A DNA stretch of 64,000 nt from Imbricaverruca yamaguchii. Its lineage: Eukaryota > Arthropoda > Thecostraca > Neoverrucidae. A program made the position numbers and the translations under genes. The first letter of the stretch is position 1. Every line of letters starts with the position of its first letter. Below the pieces are notes generated by a model. That model was not told where the DNA came from, searched no databases, and saw only the letters and a list, made by a program, of their open reading frames with translations. This document shows positions 1-11,998 of the stretch, in pieces. Location of the stretch: assembly GCA_034440575.1 (NCBI GenBank), contig JAOTOL010001547.1:1472001-1536000 (forward strand), written 5' to 3'.

Positions 1-3000
1 TTTACATATTGGGAATACACATTTGAATCAAATGACAGCTTCGTATCAGACTAAACAAACATCGGCTCATTGTTCTCATTCCAGAGTGTAACTTCCTAAC
101 CAGATTGGTGATGGAAGGGTGGAGGTGCAGGTCACACGCCCCAGGTTCCAACACGAAGCGAACCAAATATGTGGGAAATGCTTTCGTATATGTTTCGACC
201 TGAGCTTCCTCCCGTGCAGCACAAAATAGGCAAAACCACCAATTTTACCAATTCTTCTAGGGTAAGTTAGAGCCTACTGGAACCTTGCAAGTTAAATTTC
301 GCCTGGACCGTCGTGGACGACTTGCATTACAATGCAAAGTGACATGGTGCATTTTGCGAAAATCATGATTTGGCCACGAGTATAACGAATTCAGTTATGA
401 TTCTAAGATTGTCTGCGGAGCCATACTTTATTACTTCAGAGCATCAGGATTAATTCCAGAATTGGTCCTGAAGCAAGAGGACGCGCGTCTGCAATTCATT
501 TACAATGGGTCGCCAGTATTCCCGTATATTTTTAAGGCGAAATGACACCGCGAAAATGAAGGTTAGATGAAGTTAGTGGCATACATAATGCGAAGAAATG
601 TTTGTTGTACGCAAATATACATGTGGATCCATGCCATAACCGTGCGCTTTCATCGCAGACCAGTCAAAGTATGTTGGCTAGAAACTCCCGCGCAGTCTAG
701 CTGGCAATCGGCCATAGGCAATAGTACGCCGGCCGGCCGGTAGAGGCGCCTCGGTCGTCGTTGCCGCGTCGAAGCAATACGAGCTTCATTTGGCCACTGG
801 TAGCAAATGAAGCTCGTAGCCACTGGTAGCAACATTGGTTGCTATTTCATTGCAACCAATGTTGCTTGACCCTGAATTTCACCGAGAGAGGCACACAAAT
901 ATATCCACAGTACCAAAACCAAATAGATACCAACATTGTCCATTCCACCTTGGTAATTATCACTTCTGAATCGGACCATTGAAAACATGATATATTCCAC
1001 AGCCCCATTTCTAATGGAAACTTCATCTTAGCAATGCATTTCGTCAGCCTTTCATTTCCACTGGCGGCATTTCATTCAGATACCATGCAGATAAAAAGAC
1101 CCAAGTAATTGTGGGTTTTGAAACGACTTGGAGCGCTGGTTAGAAAATGTATAGGAAAAGATTGAGATTGCTCTCACTGGACAAGATTCAAGTAATGTGT
1201 ATATCGTTGCATAAAAACGTATGTAATATTTCGTATACAAAACTGAAGTATTTTGTTCATGGGATGTGCATTTCCTACCGAATTAAACGATTGCAGTCAA
1301 GAGTTGCCTTCGATTAAAAATCCCTACTCGTGGTGATGACGTCAGATATGTCGTGTCTCGAAGCGGCGAAGCCAGACAGGCACAATGAAGCCTGGATCGG
1401 GTATTTATACTCCAAGTTTTTTAACCGAATTACGTCATGGAGAACAAGGTGAGTGCTTGTGACACTAATCTAAACGATTTCCACGAAAATGTGAAGCTCG
1501 GAAACGTAGATAATCTATTATGGTGATAATGCAACAGCTAACCTTTCTCTTTGAAATACAGGGCATTGCGCTTTCGCGTAAGCAAACAGTAAAAGCTTGT
1601 GCAATGTTTCTGAGTAAAATGTGTGAAATCATGTGAAGGGCCATGGCATAAATTATATGTGCCCGATCTGGACGCCATGGCTTCGCCTCCATTGAAGGGG
1701 AAACTGTTTATATATTCAAATTTATATTATGATTTTACTCCACAGCGGGATAACTGACCATCCATGGTAATGGTTCACTGCAGGCTGTACATTACGTGTA
1801 GTAATATATTGTATGTTGCATATTACAACATGCAGTGCACATGCTTAAATGCATGCTGTGATGCACGAATGCATGTCCAACATCCTAAGCACTCGTAAAC
1901 GTGTCACAACGCGCTCGGTGCGCATCCGCAACCCGGCCATAGTTCACATCTTCATAACGGCAGCGGTGCCCAGAGTTTCATCCTTTTGAGCGCTTGATGG
2001 CCGGACTAACGAACAGCCGCGTTTAGCTAGCTCGCCCTCCAGCTCTTTGAAAGGTCTATCTGCTAAAACGGTTGCACCGTTGCGCAGACAGTCCATATAT
2101 CCTGAACTGCACACGATGTCCATGTCACTGACGCGCCCTGGTTTGCCGTCAGATACAAAGTGGATAGTCAGTCAGGGTTAGCAAAAGTAATATATTTTAC
2201 ACCATCGCACTTTTTGTACTCTGACCATGACATGCTCTGCGCGACCGCGTGAGCCGGTTTTTCAGTTTGGATCTCGAAGCAATCAATAATGCTTTCACGA
2301 GACGAAAACATTGCCAAAAGTGCATTAGGCAGATTATCACGGATCGGTTGCTATTCTGGGCTTAGGGGCGCATCGACTGCTTCGGTCATACAACGCCCAC
2401 GGTTGCTGTTCTGACCAAGCTACCAATTCGCTTAAACAGCTCCCTAGCACAGGCACGACACGAGCTAGCAGCCTCGATACACAAACAGTTCTCACACCAA
2501 ACAGGTCAGTGAGCGGGTGACTCGGCATGTCTAATCTTATGCCCATCAGTACCATAAACACTAAGTCTTACGTTGTCAACGCCTGACCTCTGTTTACATA
2601 TTTAATCTTTGCTAATAGACCAACGATATAGAAGTGCTCTGGAGGCACACCGACATACCGAGATGGGTGTCTTTTGACCAGAGCCCGAAGAACCTGCCGG
2701 GACATATTTAGAAAATGATCATCCACCTCGGTCTCAAAAGTTTACTCTGGCTCACTATCTGACGGTGGGTAATCAGAGCTGTGGTCGGCGTCGACATCAG
2801 CACTACCTCTTGCAGCATCGGTTTCTCCGAGTTCTTCACGGGTTGGCTCGCAGTTTGCGTTACTTCATAACTTGGAGCATGGGTGGAAGTAGGCATTGGT
2901 GCTACAGCACTATTGTCGGGTTGTCCACCTCCATCCGGGTTTTCGCACATACAATTATCTCCATTCTCGGTCAAGCGTATGTACCATTTAAGCTAAATCA

Positions 3001-3479
3001 GTCATGATTAATCCAAACTCGGCAGTGTCCTATGCGCAAAATCGAACGCCCGACAGTCGACCTTCGCTACCCACGACAAACGTGACGTCACAGGTATTTT
3101 GATCAATCACAAAGCGAGGAATTCTGAAATGATTTTTTGAATTATTTAAGTGCTTTAAGAACTTTAAAAAAATAAATGAATGCCACCATCGTCTTTTGAA
3201 TTAAAAACCAAAAAAAATTCCCGACAGGAACCTTGTCCCTTCCCTAGCTACCGCAAAGGCTAGGGAAGCAAACAACATTTCAGAAGCAAACAACTAGGAA
3301 ATCACAACAGGTACCTCACCTGATCCCAATAATCGCCAGGATATTTGGATCATCTTACACGTGAGGAAAACAAATAGTGTTTCAAGACGTTATTCACTTA
3401 TAAGATGCATTTTTAATCGAGCTTTCGTGAGAAAAAAAAATCATCGAAGCGAAAAGGTTGCCATTATCTCAAATTTAAA
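1..3479. other. 5' flank, no supported gene
   Basis: AT-rich unique-looking DNA with only short open frames. Apart from the hairpins at 780-866 I see no feature. Confidence 0.6.
780..866. repeat. Two adjacent perfect hairpins
   Basis: 780-791 pairs perfectly with 805-816 (CGAGCTTCATTT/AAATGAAGCTCG). 828-842 pairs with 852-866 (AGCAACATTGGTTGC/GCAACCAATGTTGCT). GCCACTGGTAGCAA is directly repeated between them. Confidence 0.9.
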
Positions 3480-4022
3480 CAGGGATGTGTGGCTGGAATG
3501 TCCCGCCGCCAGCGTCCGCTTCACGTTTTTCCCAAGACGACCTGCTCTACCCCATTTGCACCTCATTCAAGAAGCCATCTCATGCCGCTCTGTAATACGT
3601 CCAGTCGTTGGAGTCTCGTAGTGCTCGTCTGCGTGCATGCGTGCAGTCTCCGTCCAGCGTGGCTCTGCCGCCGGACCAACAGCCGGCCAACCGATCGCTT
3701 CGGGCAGCTGGCGAGCCGACCACAGGTGAGGACAGGTGAGGTGAGGTGACAGACGAGCCGACCACAGGTGAGGACCCACCAGCCGACGGATGTGCGCGCC
3801 GCAGCCCTTGCCGCGCCGCCCACGGTCCACCTCCACCTCAAGATGCAGCCTGTCGCAACAGGGCAGCGGCGAGGCCGGCTGTCACCCCCCGGCGCGCCTC
3901 GCCGCCCCCCCCAGCCCGTTAGCCTTGACTTGCGAGCCGTCTCATCTGCCGCTCGGGGCCGCTCACTCTCGGCGGCGAGCGACGACGGCGCATGCCCGCC
4001 CACTGACTGCGTCCCCGCCAAC
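3480..4022 (+). promoter_or_regulatory. CpG-rich leader upstream of CPAP3-like exon 1
   Basis: This stretch is much richer in G, C and CpG than the AT-rich DNA on either side and runs directly into the first coding exon, so it probably contains the 5' UTR and perhaps the promoter. Around 3715-3775 there are short direct repeats of a CCACAGGTGAGGAC-type motif. I see no convincing TATA box and cannot place the transcription start. The reading frame is open upstream of the chosen ATG back to an ATG at 3768, but that extension is Pro/Arg/Ala-rich and would bury the signal peptide, so I treat it as untranslated. Confidence 0.4.
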
Positions 4023-4068
4023 ATGATCACACTGAGTCGACTGCTGGCTGCTGGGATGCTGGTCGCCG
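4023..4068 (+). CDS. CPAP3: CPAP3/obstructor-like protein, exon 1 (signal peptide)
   Basis: The ATG at 4023 opens a short exon encoding MITLSRLLAAGMLVA. Its last base joins exon 2 as a GTG codon to give a run of V-A-A-S, a plausible signal peptidase region. The hydrophobic core after a basic residue is a standard secretory signal, as expected for a protein of the cuticle matrix. The exon ends at a strong donor (G|GTAAGTG, 4069-4070) in phase 1. An in-frame ATG exists at 3768, but starting there would put about 85 low-complexity residues before the signal. The protein would be exported from epidermal or tracheal cells and bind chitin in the assembling cuticle, as known for obstructor proteins. 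This exon is assigned mainly by phase match and context. Confidence 0.8.
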
Positions 4069-6328
4069 GTAAGTGCACCTGATCAGCTGCTGCTGCCCGG
4101 GGTCAGGCTGGACACATGCTGTGCAGTAATTCGGCGTGCAAAAGCTACGGTGTGCATGTGTCGGAGGAACTTGAAAACATTGGTGTCCAATGCGACTTTC
4201 ATGCAATGTTCATTTAGTATGATTGTGGAGCTCATTTTATGCCAATCATTGCATCGCCGGTTTTCCTTGCACCAAAATATTACTGACGAGGGAAAAGCGT
4301 CGCTGTGTATTTCTGATAGCGGGAAGAGACGATAGGCTTTTCGTGCTGCATCGTGGGAGGTTTCACTCTCGAACTGTCGGGGATGGGCTGCCACCCTCAT
4401 TTTTCTGGAATGGCTAAGGAATGCGCTTGACGATCACACTAAAATGTAGGATACATTCTTACAATTGTATGACAGATCATCTGATTTCACGTTTCCTATT
4501 CGACACAGGGGGTGGGGGGGGGGGACTACGCACCAGCAGGCGAAATTTCTCACTTTCAACTGCGACTCGCAGGGTTTCCGTCAAGTGAGATGTCGGCCCC
4601 TGGTTATTGAAAGAGACGTAGGCTATTAGCCCGCACCGTCTCGGGGTGGGGGGGGTCTTTAACCGCCCCCACAGGTTCAACGGTGCGCGACAGCGCGCCA
4701 ACCTTTGGCATACCTTTTCAGACATCAATTTGGCATGCTCTTTCAAAATGTTGAAGTCAGGTCGTCTTGGGTCAACGAGTTAGTCAAGGTCAAGTGAGGT
4801 CACCTCCAAAACAGTTCAACCAGCCGCCACTCTTTAACGGATACATATAGTTGAATGAAGCTTTCAGCGTTTGTTTATCTTTAGGGATGCAACAAAACGA
4901 GCTGTCTATGTCTAGCTGCCCCGTCACGGGCTCATTGCGGGCTGCCCACGACGGCCCCGCATCATGGGATGCTTCCGATGCGTCCACTATGCTTCCGATG
5001 TGATTTTCGGCGCAGGATCTACGTGAGCTGCCTGCGACCGGCCCTCGCTTCAGCCCACACACCGCCGTCGTTGGCCGATGGCATAGTCATTTGCTGGGGC
5101 GTTGCTTATGCGATTGGTTTATAGTTCTAAACACAAGACGGGATAAAATACGCAAGCAATTTTCGGAATGCAACACGACGTTTGCTGCACGACCGATGTA
5201 GTCGATGCGCCCCTAAACTCCAACACGACATTTGGTAGTTCGAAACAGGGAGTAGGTCATCAGATGATTTCTTAAGGGCAGATAGCAAATCGTATTAGAT
5301 TATGTTTATGTTCACCAGGACGCTCTGTATTATTATATGCCAGATAACCAATAGCAGTTCAGGCACCCTTAAGCCCAAATCTCTATTATTGTACACTTTA
5401 TCAGGTAAACGGTAAACAGAAAATGAGTAAGACCGGGTTGTTCAAAAAGTAGGTTTGCCTACGAACAGCTCGCTACCAACCTTCGCCATGGATATGGATA
5501 TGACCTCGATGCTATCTCGCAATACTATTTGCTGCTGATTTTTCGTCGATGTCTTGCGTGCAGTGCAACTCGTCGCCAAGCTGTATGGCGCAGTCAGCAA
5601 TGGCTCGGCGCCTAATGTCAACAACATAAGACATAAAGATTTAAAATATCCCGTCTTAGTTTTTGCAAATCACTTTCAATTAAAAATGCTCTCTCCCTCT
5701 TGAGTCTGCTTGTCCACACCCATACGAGCATTTTGCTTTTTCTTCTAACGGCTCGGTGTCAATGGGATTAACATTCACGACAAATGTATTTGCTGTTTAC
5801 ATAGTTTATTTCTACCACCTATTTATCCGTAGGATGAATTGAATCCGCCAGTATTATTCCACTTGTGACAATTTTGTTGCCAATTTCTGGTATTTTTCTT
5901 CTAATCAAAATACAAAGGAAATGGAACTTTAGGAGAAAACTAAAATCATGAAATTAACACATGCTGGTCAGTTATCATTAACATTTCCGCAGCAATGTTC
6001 ACGGTTGGATTCTAAACACTCAAATAATGCTGCAATCATGTCATTGACATGTGCTATACGCTTTGTTTGCACTTGTCAGTGTTATACAACATACTGATGG
6101 TGTTCAATTTGCATCGGTTGACAGTTCGGCAACAAGCATGAGATGAGGGAAAGAGGTAAAATGACTAGCATCATTAAGGGCGATAATTGGAACACGGATC
6201 CTACCGTGAAAACAAGACAAATTCGACCGCTCATCAAGCAGCATATTTTATGACATTTCAGTAGACATTAAATACTTATGTTTAGATAGTTCCTTCAGTT
6301 GACACCGATATATTTCTACACCTTTCAG
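4069..6328 (+). other. Intron 1 of CPAP3-like gene
   Basis: The intron is about 2.26 kb with GT donor and a TTTCAG acceptor at 6323-6328. It is mostly AT-rich unique-looking DNA. It contains a copy of a dispersed TTAA-type repeat (4626-4910, listed separately). I see no coding exon in 4911-6328. Confidence 0.75.
4626..4910 (+). mobile_element. Partial copy of the piggyBac-like non-autonomous element
   Basis: Starting at TTAG-CCCGCACCGTC (4626-4640), this segment matches the reverse complement of about 31660-31966 over roughly 280 bases. Shared blocks include TTTGGCATACCTTTT, a GGTCAACGAGTTAG-like block, TCACCTCCAAAA and CTTTCAGCGTTTG. The terminal bases correspond to the right TIR of the 31-kb copy. 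Similarity stops near 4910, so this is a truncated copy. The TTAA at its end has mutated to TTAG. Confidence 0.65.
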
Positions 6329-6559
6329 TGGCGGCGAGCCAAGAAGTGTCGAACACCCTGACCGAGCAGCCGGCAAACTTCGACTGCCCAGAGGCAGACG
6401 GCTTCTTCGCGCACGTGGGCCAGTGCGACAAGTACTTCCAGTGTGTCGAAGGCGTTGCCAAGGAGAAGACCTGCCCCGATGGACTGCTCTTCCTTGCGGG
6501 ACGTGGATACCCGTGCGCATACCCAGTGGAGGTTGACTGCGGCACCCGTAGCGGCCTCC
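6329..6559 (+). CDS. CPAP3: CPAP3/obstructor-like protein, exon 2 (chitin-binding domain 1)
   Basis: This exon encodes a complete peritrophin-A (CBM14) chitin-binding domain. Six cysteines are spaced C-X12-C-X5-C-X9-C-X13-C-X7-C, the tight spacing typical of CPAP3 proteins. The stretch CPEADGFFAHVGQCDKYFQC carries the aromatic residues that line the chitin-binding face (F/F and Y-F before the third cysteine). It is followed by CPDGLLF and VDCGTRSGL, the usual linker to domain 2. The acceptor (TTTCAG, 6323-6328) and donor (C|GTAAGTAG, 6560-6561) are both canonical. The exon is entered in phase 1, matching exon 1, and leaves in phase 1. The domain is expected to form three disulfides and bind chitin fibrils outside the cell. 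Its third positions are strongly G/C-biased. Confidence 0.93.
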
Positions 6560-6582
6560 GTAAGTAGCTGCGACTACTCCCG

Positions 6583-6955
6583 AGCCACATGCAGACATTA
6601 CTGTGCGAGCGAAGGTGTTGAGGTGTTCACTGCAGACATTACTTCTGGGGTGCAAGCGAAGGTGTTGAGGTGTTTACTGCAGACATTACCTCCGGGGTGC
6701 AAGCGAAGGTGTTGAGGTGTTCACTGCAGACATTACTTCTGGGGTGCAAGCGAAGGTGTTGAGGTGTTCACTGCAGACATTACTTCTGGGGTGCAAGCGA
6801 AGGTGTTGAGGTGTTCACTGCAGACATTACCTCCGGGGTGCAAGCGAAGGTGTTGAGACATTACTGCAGACATTACCTCTGGGGTGCAAGGGAAGGTGTT
6901 AAGGTGTTCACTGCAGACATTACCTCTGGGGTGCAAGCGAAGGTGTTGAGCAACT
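6583..6955 (+). repeat. Minisatellite, ~47-bp unit
   Basis: About eight copies of a unit containing GCAGACATTAC, a TCTGGGGTGCAAGCGAAG block and GTGTTGAGGTGTTCACT sit head to tail. Copies vary at a few positions (CTTCT versus CTCCG), and one copy near 6855 is shortened. The array begins about 24 bases after the exon 2 donor. The short open frames it produces on both strands are repeat artefacts. Confidence 0.95.
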
Positions 6956-8249
6956 ATAATCCGGACGACATCTTCCATGAACCGAGACCCCTGTAACATC
7001 AATGCGTAAGTGGGGTGGTATGCACTCCGGCAGACGTTTATCCCGGTTCAATCACAACTCTATTGCATTCCTTCAAACATCCCACACCGAAAGCTGTTTC
7101 ATGAAATACTGTAATGCACACACCGATCGATCAGGGATGTACTTGGAAAATAACTGTGCACTTGGACATTTTGGGCTTATTATGCATCGATTTAAAATAT
7201 TCCATCAACATTCCAGCCATCCGATAAAATTGTCTGGCGCCCGAAATTTGCACCTCGACCAACATCTGAAGACGGTTGCAGTGGAACAAGATCAAATGCA
7301 TAGTTATATGAAAATGGTAAAAAATTGGCAATGTGCTTGCTTTGATGTATCATATAAGGACGTCAAATAGATTTAACATAATTTAAACGCAAGTAAAAAG
7401 GTAACGAATGATTCGGAAGTTAATTGAAAACTCTGCCACTTCATCTAATAAATGAAATAGACAGCAGGTACAATTATACGGTGACTTTAACATACCACTG
7501 TAGAAAGTCTTAATCCCCTTCCGAACAGACATATTCCGCGCTTCTGGTAGCGGAGCAGACCTGCAACTTCGTCAGACTTCTAGACACCGCCCGTTGCCTT
7601 AAATTGTGTTTACAATGCCGACGGTGGCTGGTGGTTGCTAGACGCCCACATTGACTGGAAACTATGACAATTTCTGCGAGCTTAAAAATGTTTACTAGCT
7701 TACCTCCTACAATATATGAATCTGATTTGTATTTGAACGTCATAGTAAAGTGTAACTCCGGATAATTGCGTCTGTCACATGCTTATTTATGTGCATTTCG
7801 TCACACCTAATTTGCACGTGAACTTCTTGTTTTGTGAGCAAATGAACGTAGGCACTGCTTGCAATCAGGTGCTACTGAGGAAAAATTGTCAATTAATGCA
7901 CTTAGTATCGCAGTGTTGGAAAAAACTGACGTTTGTTGGTGTCATGCATACCAATGCATTTTGGCTCCAGGATTGCGACTAGACTAAACGAAATATTTTG
8001 TACCCCAGAAGGGAAAAGGAAGAACAGCGTTTTTTGGTCCAGTGCTACCACTCAAAGCCCATACCTGAAAACAACTAGCAGTTTCAGCAGTCCCTGCTCG
8101 CCGACCCGTGTATGACCACAATACAGCTTCGAAAGTTGATACAAACCGTGCCTTTTTTCGTAAGCACACTGTCGGTGTTACGCTAAAAACGTCTCCCCAC
8201 AATGGCGGCGGATAACATCATGCGAGAAGACGCTATATTTGTGAATATA

Positions 8250-8420
8250 GTCGATATTGAATTCAATATTGATTCGGTATTTATTCATTATTGATTCAAT
8301 ATTTATTCAATATTGATTCAATATTTATTCAATATTGATTCAATATTTATTAATATTTATTCTTACATATTATATATTTATATTAATCAATATTTATTCA
8401 ATATTTATTATTATATATCT
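8250..8420. repeat. AT-rich tandem repeat (ATTGATTCAAT/ATTTATTCAAT units)
   Basis: Alternating AATATTGATTC and AATATTTATTC blocks of about 10-12 bases make up this nearly pure A/T tract. It degrades to TTATATATTTATATTAAT-type sequence on the right. Confidence 0.9.
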
Positions 8421-8964
8421 GTGCTGGAGTGCTCGCCAAGAAGTACCGGAAATCCCTAGTTGGCAAATCTGGGGGTACTTGGTATCGCCGGAATAAATAC
8501 TTGAAGCCTCGTTTGGCTATTACGGTTCTTTGAATGTGCAACTGAAGATCATTTTGCTTACGATACAACATTTTTAAACAACAATGAGCCCATTCAATGC
8601 AAAAAAAAGTCACTTTAGATTTCCTCAAAGCAGCTCCGGAGCCAGCAAGTTCTCCAAGGTGATAACACCAAGAAAACAATGCCATTTGTGAACTTATGAA
8701 TGACTGTCTTGGAAATGACAAACAAATAATTTTTAGGAAATATGTGTGAAGATAAATCATGCGCCTTGAAATATAAACGCATTTGGCGTTCAGCAGTGTC
8801 AGTGAAGGATCCGTAATACCTGTTCCAATCTTACTCCGTCAGATCTCCTGCTTGCCGGCCCTGTGATAGCTGTAGATCGTCGCTGGGGTAAGCGAATCCG
8901 ACCAGCTCTCATTTTTCAGCATTCGCGACGTTTGCGCGGTTCGGAGGATGGTACCGGGTGCTAA

Positions 8965-9062
8965 GTGCATACTAGTGTTGTTGTGCCCCTTGCATTGGCG
9001 GTATTCAGGGATACGAGGTTTCGATCCCTCGCGGTGCCCGCCATCTCTGCGAGGGTAAGAAG
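8965..9062 (+). repeat. tRNA-related fragment (possible SINE relic)
   Basis: The stretch GAGGTTTCGATCCCTCG resembles a tRNA T-arm/B-box (GGTTCGANNCC) with paired flanks, followed by GCGGTGCCCGCC. There is no convincing A-box or cloverleaf, so this is at most the 3' half of a tRNA-derived SINE. Confidence 0.35.
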
Positions 9063-9837
9063 CGGGTAAGAACATTGGTTTTAGCCTCACTAAAACAAGG
9101 TTAATTGTCGGCAAGTGCATAGCTATTTTTGTACTCCAGCTCAAAATTTTGTACTCCACTACCATGAAAAAAAGGAAATCCTACACTATAGTATGGGTTT
9201 CAACTCTAGAATGAACAATCCTAATTGATTTCTGGACGCTAACAAAAGTTGTGTAACCACTACTCCCGCAAATATTAATCACTCATCACATGTAACTACC
9301 GTAGCAGTAATTAGTGACTCATCGTGTATCAAGACCTGGTCTCATGGTCTCAATGCAAATCAAATCATTCCTGCCATTTACCAAGCAATCATCAACTACA
9401 TTAATTCACAGAGTATTGACATGGCGTGAAAGCTGCTTGCCACATGTTGACTCATGGATACATATATCATGAAACTCGCTGACTTAGCATCGTTTGGCGC
9501 AGATTGGCAAGCGCGGACGGTTCGCCCTATTTAAGCCACAAGGCCAATCGATTAGTTCTGATACCTCCAACTGTTGGCATCAGACCAGGCCAATGCAGCC
9601 TGCAGTACTCGTGGTGCTGAATTATTCAGCTTCATTTGAGTATACCTCACTGAGGTTGGCCGCCACAAAATAGGCTAACGGCACGAACTGACATCTACGG
9701 ATAACGCGGGGCTGCATGAATAGGAATTGGCCAATGGAAAAAGCACAGCCAAGAGACACCTTGTCGCTCATCATTTGACGCGAACACGAACCCCAAGTAT
9801 TGACAGTGTCGAGGTCGGCGGCCGACACAGTGGGCAC

Positions 9838-10250
9838 TGAGCAGGTCACTGGGAACGCCCGGCACTGACCACGTTACTGGGAACGCCCGGCACTGACCAC
9901 GTTACTGGGAACGCCCGGCACTGACCACGCTACCGGGAACACTTGTCACTGGCCACGGCGCCAGGAACGCACGGCACTGACCACGCTACTAGGTTGCCCG
10001 GGACTGACCACGTTACTGGGAACGCCCGGGACTGGCCACGTTACTGGGAACGCCCGAGACTGGCCACGTTACTGGGAACGCCCGGGGCTGGCCACGTTAC
10101 TGGGAACGCCCGAGACTGGCCACGTTACTGGGAACGCCCTGCACTGACCACGTTACTGGGAACGCCCTGCACTGACCACGTTACTGGGAACGCCCGGGGC
10201 TGACCACGTTACTGGGAACGCCCGGGGCTGGCCACGTTACTGGGAGAGAC
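9838..10250 (+). repeat. Minisatellite, 28-bp unit
   Basis: About fourteen copies of a unit built on ACTGACCACGTTACTGGGAA plus CGCCCGGC. Variants carry GGCCACG, CCTGCACTG or CGAGACTGG. Some early copies are degenerate (9930-10005). The open frame across it encodes only the repeat. Confidence 0.95.
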
Positions 10251-10319
10251 ACGGCCGAGCGCCGCCCAAAGGCGACGGCCGCACCAAGACGTCCGCCCAA
10301 CCACCGGGGCCCTCAGGTT

Positions 10320-10760
10320 TGTCAGACGACAGGCGAGGCTCCGGCCACTGTCAGACGACAGGCGAGGCTGCGGCCACTGTCAGACGACAGGCGAGGCTGC
10401 GGCCACTGTCAGATGACAGGCGAGGCTGCGGCCACTGTCAGACGACAGGCGAGGCTGCGGCCACTGTCAGACGACAGGCGAGGCTCCGGGCACTGTCAGA
10501 CGACAGGCGAGGCTGCGGCCACTGTCAGACGACAGGCGAGGCTGCTGCCACTGTCAGACGACAGGCGAGGCTACGGCCACTGTCAGACGACAGGCGAGGC
10601 TCCGGCCACTGTCAGACGACAGGCGAGGCTACGGCCACTGTCAGACGACAGGCGAGGCTGCGGCCACTGTCAGACGACAGACGAGGCTGCGGCCACTGTC
10701 AGACGACAGGCGAGGCGCGTAGGCGTCGCCAGATCCGGCCACTGTCAGACAGCAGGCGAT
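10320..10760 (+). repeat. Minisatellite, 29-bp unit
   Basis: About fourteen copies of GTCAGACGACAGGCGAGGCT plus GCGGCCACT repeat exactly every 29 bases. Because 29 is not a multiple of three, the frame rotates through all three phases and yields a long but meaningless open frame. Downstream, 10865-10925 contains a short direct duplication of CACAGACGGAACAGATTACC. Confidence 0.95.
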
Positions 10761-11274
10761 CATCGGCTCGTCATCGGCTGGATCTGGCCACTATCGCCGT
10801 CGTCTGGCCGCTAAGCTGGGTCGCGGAAGCGGTGGGGCAGGCCACAGGTACCGGCCACCCACACTCGCGTCACAGACGGAACAGATTACCCAGCTGTCCT
10901 TCACAGACGGAACAGATTACCCAGCTTCGGCTCGCCTCCCCACTTTGCCACGCCATTGTTTGTTCGCTCCGTCAGACCGTCGCAGTTTGAAGGACAGGTA
11001 GAGGTTGCCTGTCAGTGACCGCATCCGGGGCGCGCAGAGGCATCATTCGTTTCTGCGAATGTCCTTCCTAAGCCATATCTGTAGGCATGCCATTACGTCT
11101 CACCACGGTCGGAGGTTTAACCTAATGTTTAGACTAGTGATTATGATGTTGCTGATGAAGAAACAACTGGGCCGCCCAAAAACATAGGGTACCATGTTAA
11201 AGGAAGAAAGTATGAAGAGGGAGTGGGGAGGTTGGAGAGGAGGATAAAAGTGAACATTGGAAGGGCTGGAACTC

Positions 11275-11400
11275 TTCAAAGTGAAAGAGAAAGAGAAAGA
11301 GAGGGAGAGGAAGAGAGAGAGAGAGAGAGAGAAAGAGAGGGAGAGAGGAGAGAGAGAGGGAGAGAGGGACAGAGATAGAAAGAGCAAACTCTCTTTCTCT
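11275..11400 (+). repeat. GA-rich purine tract
   Basis: A run of GAGA/GAAA/GGGA lies on the + strand at about 11275-11385, followed by a short pyrimidine stretch TCTCTTTCTCT, so the 3' edge can fold back on the purine tract. Confidence 0.9.
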
Positions 11401-11603
11401 ATGTGTGCAGCAAGCTAAGGGGGAAGTTCACCATGCGAGCGTGTTTCGCTGTGAAGCTGTGAAGCACGGCTGGTAAGCGGAACGCCGTTGGTGCCACACG
11501 GCCTGCTATTAGGCACCTGCCTATCGTCGGACTTTGCAGCACAAGTCGACCGACTGGGATCCAAATTTCAACACCTACATTTCCAGGACCTCCACTAATG
11601 AAT

Positions 11604-11842
11604 TTTAGCTCGCTCACATTTAGCCCCAGGCTCGGAAGGTCAGTTGGCAGCTGGCCCGATAAGGTCGAGTGCGAGCTACCGGGCGGCCGTGTCGTTGCGT
11701 TGAAGGCACGTTAGTCCTTCGGCCAAAATTCTGCCGTTGAACTGGAATGGATGGGTCGGGCGGTGGGGCCAGGGTTTACGCAACAAGCTCTTCTTAGCAA
11801 CAGGACCCTGATTCATCAACCCACCGCATCTTGGATTAATTT
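11604..11842 (+). mobile_element. Diverged SINE copy (same family as 51862-52189)
   Basis: The body matches the reverse complement of the copies at 51.9, 52.6 and 58.7 kb. Shared blocks include CGCTCACATTTAGCCCC, GAGCTACCGGGCGGCC, TTCTGCCGTTGAACTGGA, GGTGGGGCCAGGGTTTACGC and CAACAAGCTC. The tRNA-like head upstream is too degraded to recognise. Confidence 0.75.
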
Positions 11843-11998
11843 TTGTAATGGCCTTGCCCGATAATGGCCAGCCTGCGCTGTACAAGTGATGCCCGGGGCA
11901 CGGTCGCCGGCCGACAGCCAGCTGTGATCCGCAAATTATAGAGCGCCTCCACACCGCCAAACGCCAAACGAGGCGACCGTGTATCGCAAATGCGACCG

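Noticed and set aside
10319..10990. 223-codon open frame on the + strand
   Set aside because: It is the 29-bp minisatellite; the translation repeats every 29 residues because the frame rotates.
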